A stretch of DNA of 64,000 bases, taken from assembly GCF_009908285.1 (NCBI RefSeq), contig NZ_JAAARM010000020.1:61232-125231 (forward strand), given 5' to 3'. The stretch comes from Pseudomonas sp. Fl4BN1. Its GTDB lineage: Bacteria > Pseudomonadota > Gammaproteobacteria > Pseudomonadales > Pseudomonadaceae. Both the position numbers and the translations under genes were made by a program. The first letter of the stretch is position 1. Each line of letters opens with the position of its first letter. Below the pieces are notes generated by a model. The model did no database searches, was not told the DNA's origin, and saw only the letters and a list, made by a program, of their open reading frames with translations. Below are positions 8,869 to 17,712 of this stretch, piece by piece.

Positions 8869-9969
8869 TCAACTTCTGGCCCAACCAGTTAGTTCCAATG
8901 CCTCGACCAGTGTTTGCGGGCTCAGGGCCGGAACTTGCACCCCGTCGGCGCAAGTCATTGGCTCGGCCGCCAGCATGGCGTTGATGATGGCTTCCTCCAC
9001 CGCCTCGGCGGCGGCGCTGAACAAGGGTGAAATGTGATCGTTGTTGAGCATGGCCAGGGGCGCAGTGAACGCCAGATCCTTGCGACCGTAGTCTGCAGCA
9101 GGCAAGTCCCGGTTTCCCGTGGCAAAGGCCAGGAAGATATCGCCACTGGAATCCTCGGTGCCGCCGCCGGTCCGGGCAATACCGATAGACGCGCGCTGTG
9201 CCAGGCGCTGGCACTGATGCGGCAGCAATGGCGCATCGGTGGCCAGGATCACCACGATCGAGCCCATGCCCGGGGTACCACGCTCGGCAAACGGCGAGGG
9301 AATATCCCGCAGGCGACGCCCTACCGGGTAACCATCGACCCGCAGTTCTTCACGCTTGCCGTGATTGGCCTGGACCAGGGCGCCAACGGTGTAACCGCCC
9401 TGCTCTTGCGTCAGCCGCCGTGAAGCGGTACCGATACCGCCCTTGAACTCGTGGCAGATCATCCCGGTGCCGCCACCGACCGCGCCCTCGGCCACCGGCC
9501 CGGATTCGGCGCAGGCCATGGCCTCGCGGACCTGTTGCGGACCGACATGCTGGCCCCAGATGTCATTCAACAGGCCGTCGTAGGTTTCCATCACCACCGG
9601 CATGCACCAGTACACCGCCGGGTCTGCCAGGGCCTCGCGCTCCAGAGCGATCAAGCTGTCGCGCACCACCCCGACACTGTGGGTATTGGTGATGGCCAAC
9701 GGCGTACTCAGGGTCCCGGCCTCGCGAATCCACTCCAGGCCCGTGGCGTCGCCATTGCCGTTGAGTACATGGCAGCCCGCGAAGCAGGGCTGCTGCCGTG
9801 CGTGCCCGGCGCGAGGCTGGATCAGCGTGACCCCGGTACGCACCTGTTTGCCCTCCACGGTGGTTTTCAGGGTGCTGTGCCCCACCCGCACCCCGGGAAC
9901 ATCGGTAATCGCATTGAACGGGCCTGGCGTCCCCAGACCCAGGCTGATGCCCATTTGACGTGCTCGCAT
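8869..9969 (-). CDS. P1/S58-family aminopeptidase (DmpA/BapA-like)
   Basis: A 366-residue self-processing N-terminal nucleophile hydrolase of the DmpA L-aminopeptidase/D-esterase and beta-peptidyl aminopeptidase family. The expected autocleavage is at Gly-Ser in PGMG/SIVVILATDAPLLP, making Ser237 the nucleophile and giving a beta chain of about 130 residues, close to DmpA. Other family blocks are VGGGTGM and FKGGIGTASR. ATG at 9969 has AAGGAG five bases upstream; a GTG two codons earlier is not needed. The gene starts nine bases after the upstream permease stop, so the two form an operon. Together they suggest uptake and cleavage of a small amide or peptide, possibly with D- or beta-residues; the substrate is inferred. 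Confidence 0.88.
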   Translation of the reverse strand: MRARQMGISLGLGTPGPFNAITDVPGVRVGHSTLKTTVEGKQVRTGVTLIQPRAGHARQQPCFAGCHVLNGNGDATGLEWIREAGTLSTPLAITNTHSVGVVRDSLIALEREALADPAVYWCMPVVMETYDGLLNDIWGQHVGPQQVREAMACAESGPVAEGAVGGGTGMICHEFKGGIGTASRRLTQEQGGYTVGALVQANHGKREELRVDGYPVGRRLRDIPSPFAERGTPGMGSIVVILATDAPLLPHQCQRLAQRASIGIARTGGGTEDSSGDIFLAFATGNRDLPAADYGRKDLAFTAPLAMLNNDHISPLFSAAAEAVEEAIINAMLAAEPMTCADGVQVPALSPQTLVEALELTGWARS

Positions 9970-9978
9970 AACCACTCC

Positions 9979-11343
9979 TTACAGTTTCTGAAACGCCGGG
10001 CTGTACCGGCCGTTGGTGCCATAGAGGATCACCGACAGCGCCAGCAGCCCGATAATCACCATGATGTCCCGCAGGGAAGCCTCGAGGAACAGATTGATCA
10101 GCAAATACCCCGCGCCGATTACCGCCAACAGCGCCGGCAATGGCCACAGGGGCATGCGATAAGGGTGCTCACGATCGCGCAGCAGTACTCGGCTCATCAG
10201 CGCGCTGAGGGCCACGATCAGGTACACCAGCATGATCAGCAGCACGCTGAAGGATGTCAGGTCCGCCAGGTTCGAGCTGAAGCTGAGAATCGCCGAGGGC
10301 ACCGCCAGGAACAGTGTGGCCAGCCATGGCGAATCCCAGCGTGGGTGAATCCGGGTGAACAGGCGATTGATGGTGGGCGTCCACAGAGCATCGCGACCGC
10401 TGCTGAACACCACTCGGCCAATCTGGATGACGATGGCGACAATCGCATTGAACACCGACAGGAAGATCCCGCCGCTGACCACCCGGGCCAGGGTTTCATT
10501 GCCATGGCTGGTCAGCAGGTAACCGATGGGATCGGGGCTGGCGAGCATCGCATCCAGGGACGGCGCGCCGATCAACAGCGCGGTAATCGGCACCAGCTCG
10601 ATGATCACCACCAGCACCAGGGACCAGAGCACCGCCTTGTGTACGCCACGGCCCTTGCACTTCATGTCTTCAGCCAACAGCACCGCCGGCCCGTAGCCAT
10701 TGTAGGAAAACAGGCCAATGCCCACAGCACCGATCACCAAAGCCCAGGGCGCCATCTGCAACACGCCATGCTCGACGATCTGCGGGTGTACCAGGATGCT
10801 CAGCGGCTGTGCGGCGTTGCCAAAACCCAGCCAGACGATCACCAGCAATGCCGCCACTTCCAGTAGCAGGCAGGTGCCGGTGATCCAGGCATTGAGCTTG
10901 ATATTGAGAATGCCCAGCAGATAACTGCAGACCACGATCACCAGGGCCACGGTCTGCGAATCGAAATTCGAGCCCAGGGCGTTGTTCAGGTAAGTGGCGG
11001 CCCCGGTGGCCAGCACCGGCGGAATGAACAGCAGCATCACCAGCACCGTAAGGAAAGTGGCATAACCGGCCATGCCGCCAAACACCCGCTTGGCATACAC
11101 ATACTCGCCACCGGCGCTATTGTGGGCACGGCCAAGCTCGGCGTAACAGAAGGCAAACATCAGCGCCAGCAAACCGGCAATGACGAACGCCAGGAACACC
11201 CCGCTGCCGGCCTGATGGATGGCAAAGGGTGCAATCACGAACACTGAACTGGCGGGGGTCACACCGGACACGGTGATAGCCACCACGTCGAACACACTCA
11301 AGGTTGGTTTCAGCACGCCGTCTGGCGTGGAAGGAGAGCTCAT
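9979..11343 (-). CDS. APC-family amino acid/amine permease
   Basis: A 454-residue inner membrane transporter with about 12 hydrophobic helices. The N-terminal block SVFDVVAITVSGVTPASSVF and the FCYAELGRAHNSAGGEYVYAKRVFG region are typical of the amino acid-polyamine-organocation superfamily. It is first in a two-gene unit with the DmpA-like peptidase and is transcribed away from a LuxR-type regulator. A Crc/Hfq-type AACAATAA motif lies 17 bases before its ATG, as expected for a secondary-substrate uptake gene. The substrate cannot be read from sequence; amino acids, amines or dipeptide-like amides are plausible. Confidence 0.85.
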   Translation of the reverse strand: MSSPSTPDGVLKPTLSVFDVVAITVSGVTPASSVFVIAPFAIHQAGSGVFLAFVIAGLLALMFAFCYAELGRAHNSAGGEYVYAKRVFGGMAGYATFLTVLVMLLFIPPVLATGAATYLNNALGSNFDSQTVALVIVVCSYLLGILNIKLNAWITGTCLLLEVAALLVIVWLGFGNAAQPLSILVHPQIVEHGVLQMAPWALVIGAVGIGLFSYNGYGPAVLLAEDMKCKGRGVHKAVLWSLVLVVIIELVPITALLIGAPSLDAMLASPDPIGYLLTSHGNETLARVVSGGIFLSVFNAIVAIVIQIGRVVFSSGRDALWTPTINRLFTRIHPRWDSPWLATLFLAVPSAILSFSSNLADLTSFSVLLIMLVYLIVALSALMSRVLLRDREHPYRMPLWPLPALLAVIGAGYLLINLFLEASLRDIMVIIGLLALSVILYGTNGRYSPAFQKL

Positions 11344-11359
11344 ATCGTTATCCTCGTGT

Positions 11360-11367
11360 TTATTGTT
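11360..11367 (-). promoter_or_regulatory. Crc/Hfq motif before the APC permease
   Basis: AACAATAA on the minus strand, 17 bases upstream of the permease ATG at 11343, matches the AAnAAnAA catabolite-repression motif in the translation initiation region. Confidence 0.5.
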
Positions 11368-11575
11368 GGTCTGAGGCAGAAACGAAATCCATCGGGCGAG
11401 TGCACTCTGTGGCGCACTTGATAGGAGCTACTCTAGGCAGTCACGACAGGTCGACCAATTCCCCTATTGGAGTACTCCCCTTGACGACGGCGAGCAAATC
11501 AACGAAACCGTGCCTTCACACTTTCAGTGAACCAGTGGAGCAAGGCCTTTGAGTAGTCTGTTCAGGGAAGTCGGC

Positions 11576-12352
11576 ATGCACGCCGGCCTGGGGCGCACCC
11601 TTACACTGATTGGCAACCCGCGATTCTGGAAGCAGCTGATCCTGTTACTGCACCAGGCCACGCCGTTCGACAACGCCCTGGCGATCTACTACCCAAAGGG
11701 CGCCCCGCCCCAGGCCCTGGAGGAATATGACGCCGAACCCAGCAGCAAGCCGGCGTCGATGCTCACCTACCTGAACGGCCTGTACCTGCTGGACCCGTTT
11801 TTCCAGGCCTGTCGCGAGGGTTACCCCAGTGGCCTGTACCGCCTGGAAGAAGTGGCCCCGGACCACTTCCGCCAGAGCGAGTACTTTCTCAGCTACTTTC
11901 ACGACAACGTCCTGGAAGATGAAGTGCAATTCATCCTGCAACTGCCCGATGCCGGCACCCTGTCCCTGTCATTGGGCAGCCAGCGGGTCTTCAACAGCGA
12001 GGAAATCGGCCAGCTCACCACCTTTGCCGCCTGGGTCCTGCCGCTGATGCAGCAACATTGGCAGCACAGCCAGACACGTCCCCAAGGACCGGCGACAGAG
12101 GAAATGGCCAGCCAGATCCGTGACGCCCTGAGCCATTTTGGCAGTGCTGTGCTTTCCGAGCGGGAGCTGGAGATTGCCCGATTGATCCTCCGGGGCTTCT
12201 CCTCCAAGGCCATGGCCGAACGCCTGAAGATCTCGCCCGACACCATCAAAGTGCACCGTCGACACCTTTACGCCAAGCTGGATATCTCCAGCCAGCCAGA
12301 GCTGTTTTCGTTGTTCATCCAGTCCCTGGGACATGACCTGGAAAACCCCTGA
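11576..12352 (+). CDS. LuxR-family transcriptional regulator
   Basis: About 258 residues. The C-terminal 60 residues form a GerE/LuxR helix-turn-helix (LSERELEIARLILRGFSSKAM... SPDTIKVHRRHLYAKLDI). The N-terminal part is an uncharacterised sensor domain of the size seen in regulators of amine and amino acid uptake; it lacks an obvious receiver domain. ATG at 11576 has AGGGA upstream; an in-frame TTG at 11549 preceded by GGAG would add nine residues. It is divergent from the permease/peptidase operon, which it probably controls. Confidence 0.85.
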   Translation: MHAGLGRTLTLIGNPRFWKQLILLLHQATPFDNALAIYYPKGAPPQALEEYDAEPSSKPASMLTYLNGLYLLDPFFQACREGYPSGLYRLEEVAPDHFRQSEYFLSYFHDNVLEDEVQFILQLPDAGTLSLSLGSQRVFNSEEIGQLTTFAAWVLPLMQQHWQHSQTRPQGPATEEMASQIRDALSHFGSAVLSERELEIARLILRGFSSKAMAERLKISPDTIKVHRRHLYAKLDISSQPELFSLFIQSLGHDLENP

Positions 12353-12383
12353 AATCGCCCCTGCCGCAGACAGCAAACAGTGT

Positions 12384-12401
12384 CGCGCCAGGCGTTTTTT
12401 T
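12384..12401 (+). terminator. Weak terminator-like site after the luxR gene
   Basis: A short CGC...GCG stem followed by seven T residues lies 30 bases after the LuxR stop. The stem is too short to be convincing, but the T-run and its place between convergent genes fit a terminator. Confidence 0.3.
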
Positions 12402-12409
12402 GAAGGCCC

Positions 12410-12480
12410 TGGCTTGCCAGCGAAGGCGACAGCAAGGCCAATGCGCTGTTTCCCCGTTCGCCGACAAGCGCCGGCGCCTG
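12410..12480. repeat. REP-like extragenic palindrome pair
   Basis: GGCTTGCCAGCGAAGGC and, in inverse orientation about 40 bases on, GTTCGCCGACAAGCGCCGG resemble degenerate Pseudomonas REP units (core GGCTTGCCGGCGA). They fill the gap between two convergent regulator genes. Confidence 0.45.
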
Positions 12481-13419
12481 CTAAGCGCTCAGGGAGCGGG
12501 CGCGAAAGTCCCGGGGTGATTGCTCGAAATGTTTCTTGAAGGTCCGGCTGAAGTGCGCCGAATCGGTGAAGCCCCATTTAAAGGCAATGTCGGTAATCGA
12601 CTCGTTGCGCAGCTGCGGATTACTCAGGTCCGCGGCACTGCGTTTGAGCCGTGAGCGCTGGATGAACCGGCACACGCTGTCCCCCTGCTCTTCAAACAGT
12701 CGGTACAGCTGGCGCACCGAGATATTCAGCTGCCCCGCCAGGGACACCGGGGTCAGACCCGGCTCGTTGAGGGATTGGTTGATCAACTGTCGGGCCTGAT
12801 CACGCAGGCAATGGCCGTGCAGGCTCTGGTCAAAACCGCCAAGGGTGCTGGCGGTCTGGCGCAGGGTTGGCCCAAGCAGGGCAATCAACGCTTCCTGCAG
12901 CGCTTGCCCTTCCTGTTGCGCGGCACAGCCCTGCAGGTCACCAGCGCAAATCTGCTCTACCAACAGACGCATCAAGCGCCCACTGGCGCAATTCTGCGAC
13001 AGCTTGCCGAACTTGGGCTGCTGGGCCGGCAGGTGGCGATAAACCTCTTCCCGGCACAAATGGAACGAAGCATGTTCGATCAGGCCGTGAGGCACGATCT
13101 CACAAGCGCCGGCGGAGTCCAGCAGGGCCATGTCACCCGGGGCCAGCTCGACACTCTCGCCACCCTGGCTCAGTCGTGCATGGCCACTGCGTTGGATGAT
13201 CAGGAAACAATGGCGGTCGTCCTCCTGGTCGACCTTGGTGCCCTGCCGGGAAATCAGCCCGGCATTGGTGCGGATCTGCGCCACCTCCAGCCCGGCGTAG
13301 TCCTGCAACCCCACTTCACCGATGAACAAGGCAGGGTTTCGCGCCGGACGGGCATCAAATCGACCGCAGACACCCTGCAAGGCACCTACCCAGGAACTGA
13401 AACTATGCGAAGCAAGCAC
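12481..13419 (-). CDS. FeaR-like AraC-family transcriptional regulator
   Basis: A 312-residue regulator with an N-terminal AraC-binding-like (FeaR type) cupin-like domain and a C-terminal pair of helix-turn-helix motifs (SLAGQLNISVRQLYRLFEEQG and ITDIAFKWGFTDSAHFSRTFKKHF). The start is GTG with GGAGGT six bases upstream. It lies in the same block as a phenylacetaldehyde dehydrogenase (feaB type), which supports a role like E. coli FeaR, the activator of 2-phenylethylamine/tyramine catabolism. The inducer is inferred from neighbours only. Confidence 0.85.
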   Translation of the reverse strand: MLASHSFSSWVGALQGVCGRFDARPARNPALFIGEVGLQDYAGLEVAQIRTNAGLISRQGTKVDQEDDRHCFLIIQRSGHARLSQGGESVELAPGDMALLDSAGACEIVPHGLIEHASFHLCREEVYRHLPAQQPKFGKLSQNCASGRLMRLLVEQICAGDLQGCAAQQEGQALQEALIALLGPTLRQTASTLGGFDQSLHGHCLRDQARQLINQSLNEPGLTPVSLAGQLNISVRQLYRLFEEQGDSVCRFIQRSRLKRSAADLSNPQLRNESITDIAFKWGFTDSAHFSRTFKKHFEQSPRDFRARSLSA

Positions 13420-13568
13420 TGTGCACCTCCAGAAGCCGGTTTGGACCGCCTTTGTTGTTATGGCGATATCATTAACATGTTATCCATTTGCCAGGCAAGG
13501 TGCCTGACAGCATGGATAGTCTGTTACGGCTTAAGCAGGGTGTATGCCAGCACTTACGGTTATGTCGG

Positions 13569-14162
13569 TCAGAATTCTCGTAGAAGCGCGTACAACTGAG
13601 TGAAGCTGCCCAGCAGTGCCGCCCGCTGTTCAACGCTCAAGCGGATATAGCGCCTGAACCCCGGCAGGCGGTTGACCACCTCACTGGCGCCGAAGTGTTC
13701 CAGTCGCACCTGCCAACCCTGCTCGTCGCGCCGCAGTTCGAGGCGCTTGAAGTCCAATGGCAGCAACTCGCCGAGTAGGCGCGGGTCATTGCACAAGCTA
13801 TGCAACAGCGGTTGCCACTCTGCGGGCTCCCCAGCCACCAGCCTTGCCGCAACACCCTGACGGCGAATGGCACCGGTGTGACGCAGGACAATCCGGGCCT
13901 GGCCGGGCCTGTCGCTGGGGACCCGCAAACACCATTCACACACCACGATGTGCATCAGGAACTGCGCCTGGGGACGCTCTACCAGAGTAAATTCCAGGCC
14001 GCTCTGCGGGCAGCGGAAAGTCCCCATGACGGTGCTGTGGGGGCTAAAGTCGAGCCCCTGCAGATCGCGACGTACTTGCCCCAGGGTCCACCCCGGACGG
14101 TAGCCGGAAGGGGGCCGGTGCCACAGTTCAAAGAGGCTTTGTCGCCAGCTTGAAAGATTCAT
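13569..14162 (-). CDS. DUF3156 family protein
   Basis: A protein of about 197 residues that I recognise as DUF3156, a family of unknown function found in pseudomonads and relatives. It is Arg/Leu-rich and probably soluble, with a CEWCLRVPSD block in the middle. The chosen ATG at 14162 lies inside the 3' end of the upstream permease gene, giving a 35-base overlap, with GGGAG ten bases before it. The overlap implies coupling to the permease and a role in the same amine or amino acid uptake system. Confidence 0.7.
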   Translation of the reverse strand: MNLSSWRQSLFELWHRPPSGYRPGWTLGQVRRDLQGLDFSPHSTVMGTFRCPQSGLEFTLVERPQAQFLMHIVVCEWCLRVPSDRPGQARIVLRHTGAIRRQGVAARLVAGEPAEWQPLLHSLCNDPRLLGELLPLDFKRLELRRDEQGWQVRLEHFGASEVVNRLPGFRRYIRLSVEQRAALLGSFTQLYALLREF

Positions 14163-15648
14163 CAGGCACGTTCTCCCGAGGGCTAGGGGCTTCATCCGGC
14201 ATAAGGTTCAGCGCCTGCTGCAGCACCTCCTCCACCGGTACCGGGCGAAACGGATTGACCTTCTGCACCAGCAGGGTCCAGGCCAGGGCATAGATGGCTG
14301 TCAGCCCGAGCATGCTGCCAAAGGGCACGTAGATATCCCGCGGATTCATCCCCGGCGGGGTGATGAACCACATGCCCAGGAGAATGCCTACCGAAGACAG
14401 GATCTGCGGTAGCGGGAACCAGGGCGACTTGTAGGCCCGGGGCAGATCGGGGCGGCGAATCCGCAGCATCACCACCGACAGGGTGACCAGCAGGTAGGCG
14501 GTGCTCCAGGCACAGACCGCCGCCAGCACCAGGTGCATGATGCTGTCGGTACTGCCCCCCAGCCACCAGGCATGCAGGCAGGGAATCAGCACGGCCACGG
14601 CAATGCACAACAACGGCGTCTTGAACCGTGGATGCAGGTAGGTGAAGACCTTGGGCAATGCGCCATCCAGGGCCATGCCGTAGAGAATCCGCGGCAATCC
14701 GGCCATCAGCGTATTGATGGTCGCGGCACCGGCGAACAGCAGGCCGATACCCAGCCATATACGGCCGAACGGGCCCATGACCTGCTCGGCGAAATGCGGA
14801 ATGGCCATCGGCGTGTCCAGCAAGTGCACGCTGCCATCCTCGCTCAGAGCGATGTTCGCCACTTGCCGCTTCATCGCCGCACCGTAGATGAACATGCACA
14901 CTGCGACGCCCACCAGCCCCAGCGCCATGGCCCGGGGAATGGTCTTGGCGGCCTTGCGCACATCCGGGGTCAGGGGGGTGACGAACTCGCAGCCGACAAA
15001 CATGAACATGGCCATGCCCACCAGGGACAGGATGGTCGACCAATCGGTGCCTACCATGGAGGCACCGAACCAGCCATCGAGCTCCACCGCCGGCGCCTTG
15101 ATCACCCCAAGTACTCCGAAGATGATCAGCGTGCTCCACATGCCGAAGGTCAGGATCACCTCGGCACGACTGAAGGCGGTGATCCCCACGGCGTTCAACA
15201 GGCCGAAGAACAGCACCAGCCCGACCCCCACCAGCCAGGCGCTGCCACTTTGCTCCAGCAGGGTGTTGAGGGATTCAAAGTTCACCAGGGCCATGACGCC
15301 GCTGAGAATGGTTTCCGCAGTACCGGCAAACACGTGCACGATCAGGTAGGCGGACAAGGTCCCGGTGATCGCGAAGAAACGTCCCAGCCCGCAAGCCAGG
15401 TAGTCGTAGACCGAGCCGTTGGTGGGCAACAGGCAGGCGGCCTCGGCGAACGTGGTGGACTGCGCCAGCATCATTACCAGGGCGATCACCATCGCCGCGG
15501 CAAAGGCACCGCCACCGATGCCAAATCCGGTGGTGGCCGTGAGGATCACCGGGCTGGCCATGATCAGGCCGACGGCACTGGCCAGCGCCGTGGGAAAACC
15601 GACTACACCCTGATCCAGGTGCCGGTTGAGTCTGTCGTTGAGCGACAT
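14128..15648 (-). CDS. APC-family amine/amino acid permease
   Basis: A 506-residue inner membrane permease of the APC superfamily with about 12 helices (for example VGLIMASPVILTATTGFGI and TILSLVGMAMFMFVGCEF). The start MSLNDRLNRHLDQG has GAGG eight bases upstream; seven further upstream codons are not needed. It lies between the feaB-type dehydrogenase and DUF3156 on the same strand, so it is the likely importer of the aromatic or aliphatic amine handled by this region. An AACAATAA Crc-type motif lies 32 bases upstream, further away than usual. Confidence 0.85.
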   Translation of the reverse strand: MSLNDRLNRHLDQGVVGFPTALASAVGLIMASPVILTATTGFGIGGGAFAAAMVIALVMMLAQSTTFAEAACLLPTNGSVYDYLACGLGRFFAITGTLSAYLIVHVFAGTAETILSGVMALVNFESLNTLLEQSGSAWLVGVGLVLFFGLLNAVGITAFSRAEVILTFGMWSTLIIFGVLGVIKAPAVELDGWFGASMVGTDWSTILSLVGMAMFMFVGCEFVTPLTPDVRKAAKTIPRAMALGLVGVAVCMFIYGAAMKRQVANIALSEDGSVHLLDTPMAIPHFAEQVMGPFGRIWLGIGLLFAGAATINTLMAGLPRILYGMALDGALPKVFTYLHPRFKTPLLCIAVAVLIPCLHAWWLGGSTDSIMHLVLAAVCAWSTAYLLVTLSVVMLRIRRPDLPRAYKSPWFPLPQILSSVGILLGMWFITPPGMNPRDIYVPFGSMLGLTAIYALAWTLLVQKVNPFRPVPVEEVLQQALNLMPDEAPSPRENVPDESFKLATKPL

Positions 15649-15679
15649 GGTGGTAAACCTCGAAAGCATGGGTGGGTAA

Positions 15680-15687
15680 TTATTGTT
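15680..15687 (-). promoter_or_regulatory. Possible Crc/Hfq motif upstream of the APC permease
   Basis: AACAATAA on the minus strand, 32 bases before the permease ATG. It matches AAnAAnAA, but the distance is greater than in the other cases in this window. Confidence 0.35.
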
Positions 15688-15789
15688 CTAGGCATTTCAA
15701 GGGCACGCCTGATAACGGGCTCAATGCTTGGCTGTCCGCTGCAGCTCCAAATCGAATGAACCAGCTCTTGCAAGAGCCACTGACCAGCA

Positions 15790-15890
15790 AACCCGTAGGA
15801 GCGGCCGGACGGCGTTCCGCTTGCCAGGGAAAGCGCCCTCAAGGGTCGCTCCCGACTCAGGTGCCTGCTCACCGGCAAGCCGGCTCCTAC
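15790..15890. repeat. Inverted pair of Pseudomonas REP elements
   Basis: GTAGGAGCGGCCGGACGG at the left and GCAAGCCGGCTCCTAC at the right are divergent REP units in inverted orientation, the usual paired arrangement of these extragenic palindromes. They fill most of the 270-base gap between feaB and the permease gene and may act as a partial transcription or RNA-stability barrier. Confidence 0.7.
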
Positions 15891-15918
15891 TCATCAACAC
15901 TGCAAACCGTGGGACGCA

Positions 15919-17400
15919 TCAATAGGCAATGCACACCGACTTGTTCTCGGTGTAGGCCTCGATGGCCGCGTGGCCCATCTCGCGCCCGATCCCGGATTGC
16001 TTGTAGCCACCGAAAGGCATCGATGGATCCAGCATGTTGTGGGTGTTGACCCAGACCGTGCCAGCCTTGATTTGCGGGATCAATTGCATGACCCGGCCCA
16101 AATCGTTGGACCAGATGCTTGCCCCCAGCCCGTACTGGTTGTCATTGGCCAGGGCCACCACTTCCTCCAGGGTATCGAACGGCGTGGCGACCACCACCGG
16201 GCCGAAGACTTCCTCCCGCACCAACTGCAGGTCGGCATGCACGTCAGTCACTACAGTGGGGCGCACATAGAACCCCTGATTGCCATGGGCGACCCCGCCA
16301 CAGAGCACCTTGGCGCCCTCCTCGACCCCGCGAGCGATCATCTGCAGCACGCGCTTCTGCTGCTTGGCGGAGATCAGCGGGTTGATCTGTGCCTGCTCGT
16401 CCAGCCCCGGACCAATGCTCAGAGATTCGGCGATGCCCACCAATCGTTCCAGCACTTCGGCATAGACCCCACGCTGGATGTACAACCGTGAACCTGCGGT
16501 GCAGACCTGTCCCTGGTTGAAGAAGATCGCGCCAGCAGCCCCGGCGGCGGCGGTTTGCGGATCGCAGTCGCCGAGGACAATCACTGGCGACTTGCCTCCC
16601 AGCTCCAGGGAGAAACGGGTCATGTTGTTCACTGCGGCATGGCCGATCAGCTTGCCGACCTGGGTCGAACCGGTGAACGCCAGCTTGTCGATGCCCGGAT
16701 GGGCGGCCAGTGCGGCACCGGCCTCGGCCCCGCTGCCGGTGACCACGTTGACCACCCCGGGAGCAATGCCTGCCTCCAGGCACAACTGCCCCAGGCGCAG
16801 GGCCGTCAGTGGCGTCTCGTCCGCGGGCTTGAGCACCACGGTGCAACCACAGGCCAGCGCCGGGACGATTTTCCAGATGGCCATCAACAGCGGGAAATTC
16901 CACGGCACGATCGCGCCCACCACTCCCACCGGCTCCGGCACCGTGTAGGCCCGGTACTGCGCCCCCGGCACCGCCGCGATGGATACGTCCAGGCTCTTGC
17001 CTTCGATCTTCGTGGCCCAGCCGGCCATGTAGCGAGTGAATTCCGCTGCCGCACCAACTTCCAGGGCCCGGGCCAGGTGGATCGACTGGCCGTTGTTGAG
17101 GGTTTCCAGCTGGGCCAGCTCCTCGCCATTGGCCTCCAGCAGGTCCGCCAGCTTCAACAGCAGGCGCTCCCGATCCGCAGGCCGCTTCCAGCTGCCCTCG
17201 AAGGCCCGGCGTGCAGCACCCACCGCCAGATCGATATCGGCCTGGGCGGCGGCCGCGACCTGGGTCAATTGCTCGCCGCTGGCGGGGTTGTACACCGCCA
17301 TCCGCGCCCCGGAGAGCGCCGGCTGGCTGTGACCGTCAATCAGCAGGCCATGCTGACTGTCTATGAATGCAGCGACACGTGGGTCGATGGCAACGCTCAT
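15919..17400 (-). CDS. feaB: Phenylacetaldehyde dehydrogenase (FeaB/PadA-type)
   Basis: A 493-residue NAD(P)-dependent aldehyde dehydrogenase that would oxidise phenylacetaldehyde or a related aldehyde to the acid. Hallmarks are VPWNFP, the general base in SLELGGK (Glu266) and the catalytic cysteine in NQGQVCTAGSR (Cys300). The N-terminal HGLLIDGHSQPA and the C-terminal ENKSVCIAY resemble E. coli FeaB closely. The start MSVAIDPRVAAF has GAGGA seven bases upstream; the reading frame remains open upstream but that part is not family sequence. A FeaR-like regulator lies downstream, and a class III aminotransferase that could supply the aldehyde is divergent. No amine oxidase gene is present in the window. 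Confidence 0.85.
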   Translation of the reverse strand: MSVAIDPRVAAFIDSQHGLLIDGHSQPALSGARMAVYNPASGEQLTQVAAAAQADIDLAVGAARRAFEGSWKRPADRERLLLKLADLLEANGEELAQLETLNNGQSIHLARALEVGAAAEFTRYMAGWATKIEGKSLDVSIAAVPGAQYRAYTVPEPVGVVGAIVPWNFPLLMAIWKIVPALACGCTVVLKPADETPLTALRLGQLCLEAGIAPGVVNVVTGSGAEAGAALAAHPGIDKLAFTGSTQVGKLIGHAAVNNMTRFSLELGGKSPVIVLGDCDPQTAAAGAAGAIFFNQGQVCTAGSRLYIQRGVYAEVLERLVGIAESLSIGPGLDEQAQINPLISAKQQKRVLQMIARGVEEGAKVLCGGVAHGNQGFYVRPTVVTDVHADLQLVREEVFGPVVVATPFDTLEEVVALANDNQYGLGASIWSNDLGRVMQLIPQIKAGTVWVNTHNMLDPSMPFGGYKQSGIGREMGHAAIEAYTENKSVCIAY

Positions 17401-17712
17401 CTTGAATCCTCGCAGGTAGACCTTGTTCGAGAGAGACTCTGAGCTCAAAGCCGAATGCCGTCTTGACCCTGGCTGCCGCAAAACTTGGCCCTGGCTGCCA
17501 ATCACGCCAGCACCTTCGCTGGCAAGCCCGCTCCTGCCGGGGCTGCATTGCCGGGTCGGGCCGACGAGGGGGTGCATGAGCCCGCGCTACCGGCCCGACT
17601 ACAAGGGGCTGGCAGCCTGGATCAAGTGCCCTGGCACACAGAGGCAAGCCAGGCGGCTATAAATGACGCACTAATAGCTCCACGCTGTCCGTGCGTTTTC
17701 AGGAGACTCAAC
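17401..17712. other. Divergent promoter region feaB / aminotransferase
   Basis: About 310 bases with no supported gene. It holds the ribosome sites of both flanking genes and a REP-like stretch near 17505-17545. A TATAAA near 17660 could be part of the promoter for the rightward aminotransferase gene. Confidence 0.5.
17505..17545. repeat. REP-like palindrome
   Basis: CTTCGCTGGCAAGCCCGCTC resembles the common Pseudomonas REP unit (TCGCCGGCAAGCCGGCTCC) and sits in the divergent promoter gap between feaB and the aminotransferase gene. Confidence 0.5.
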
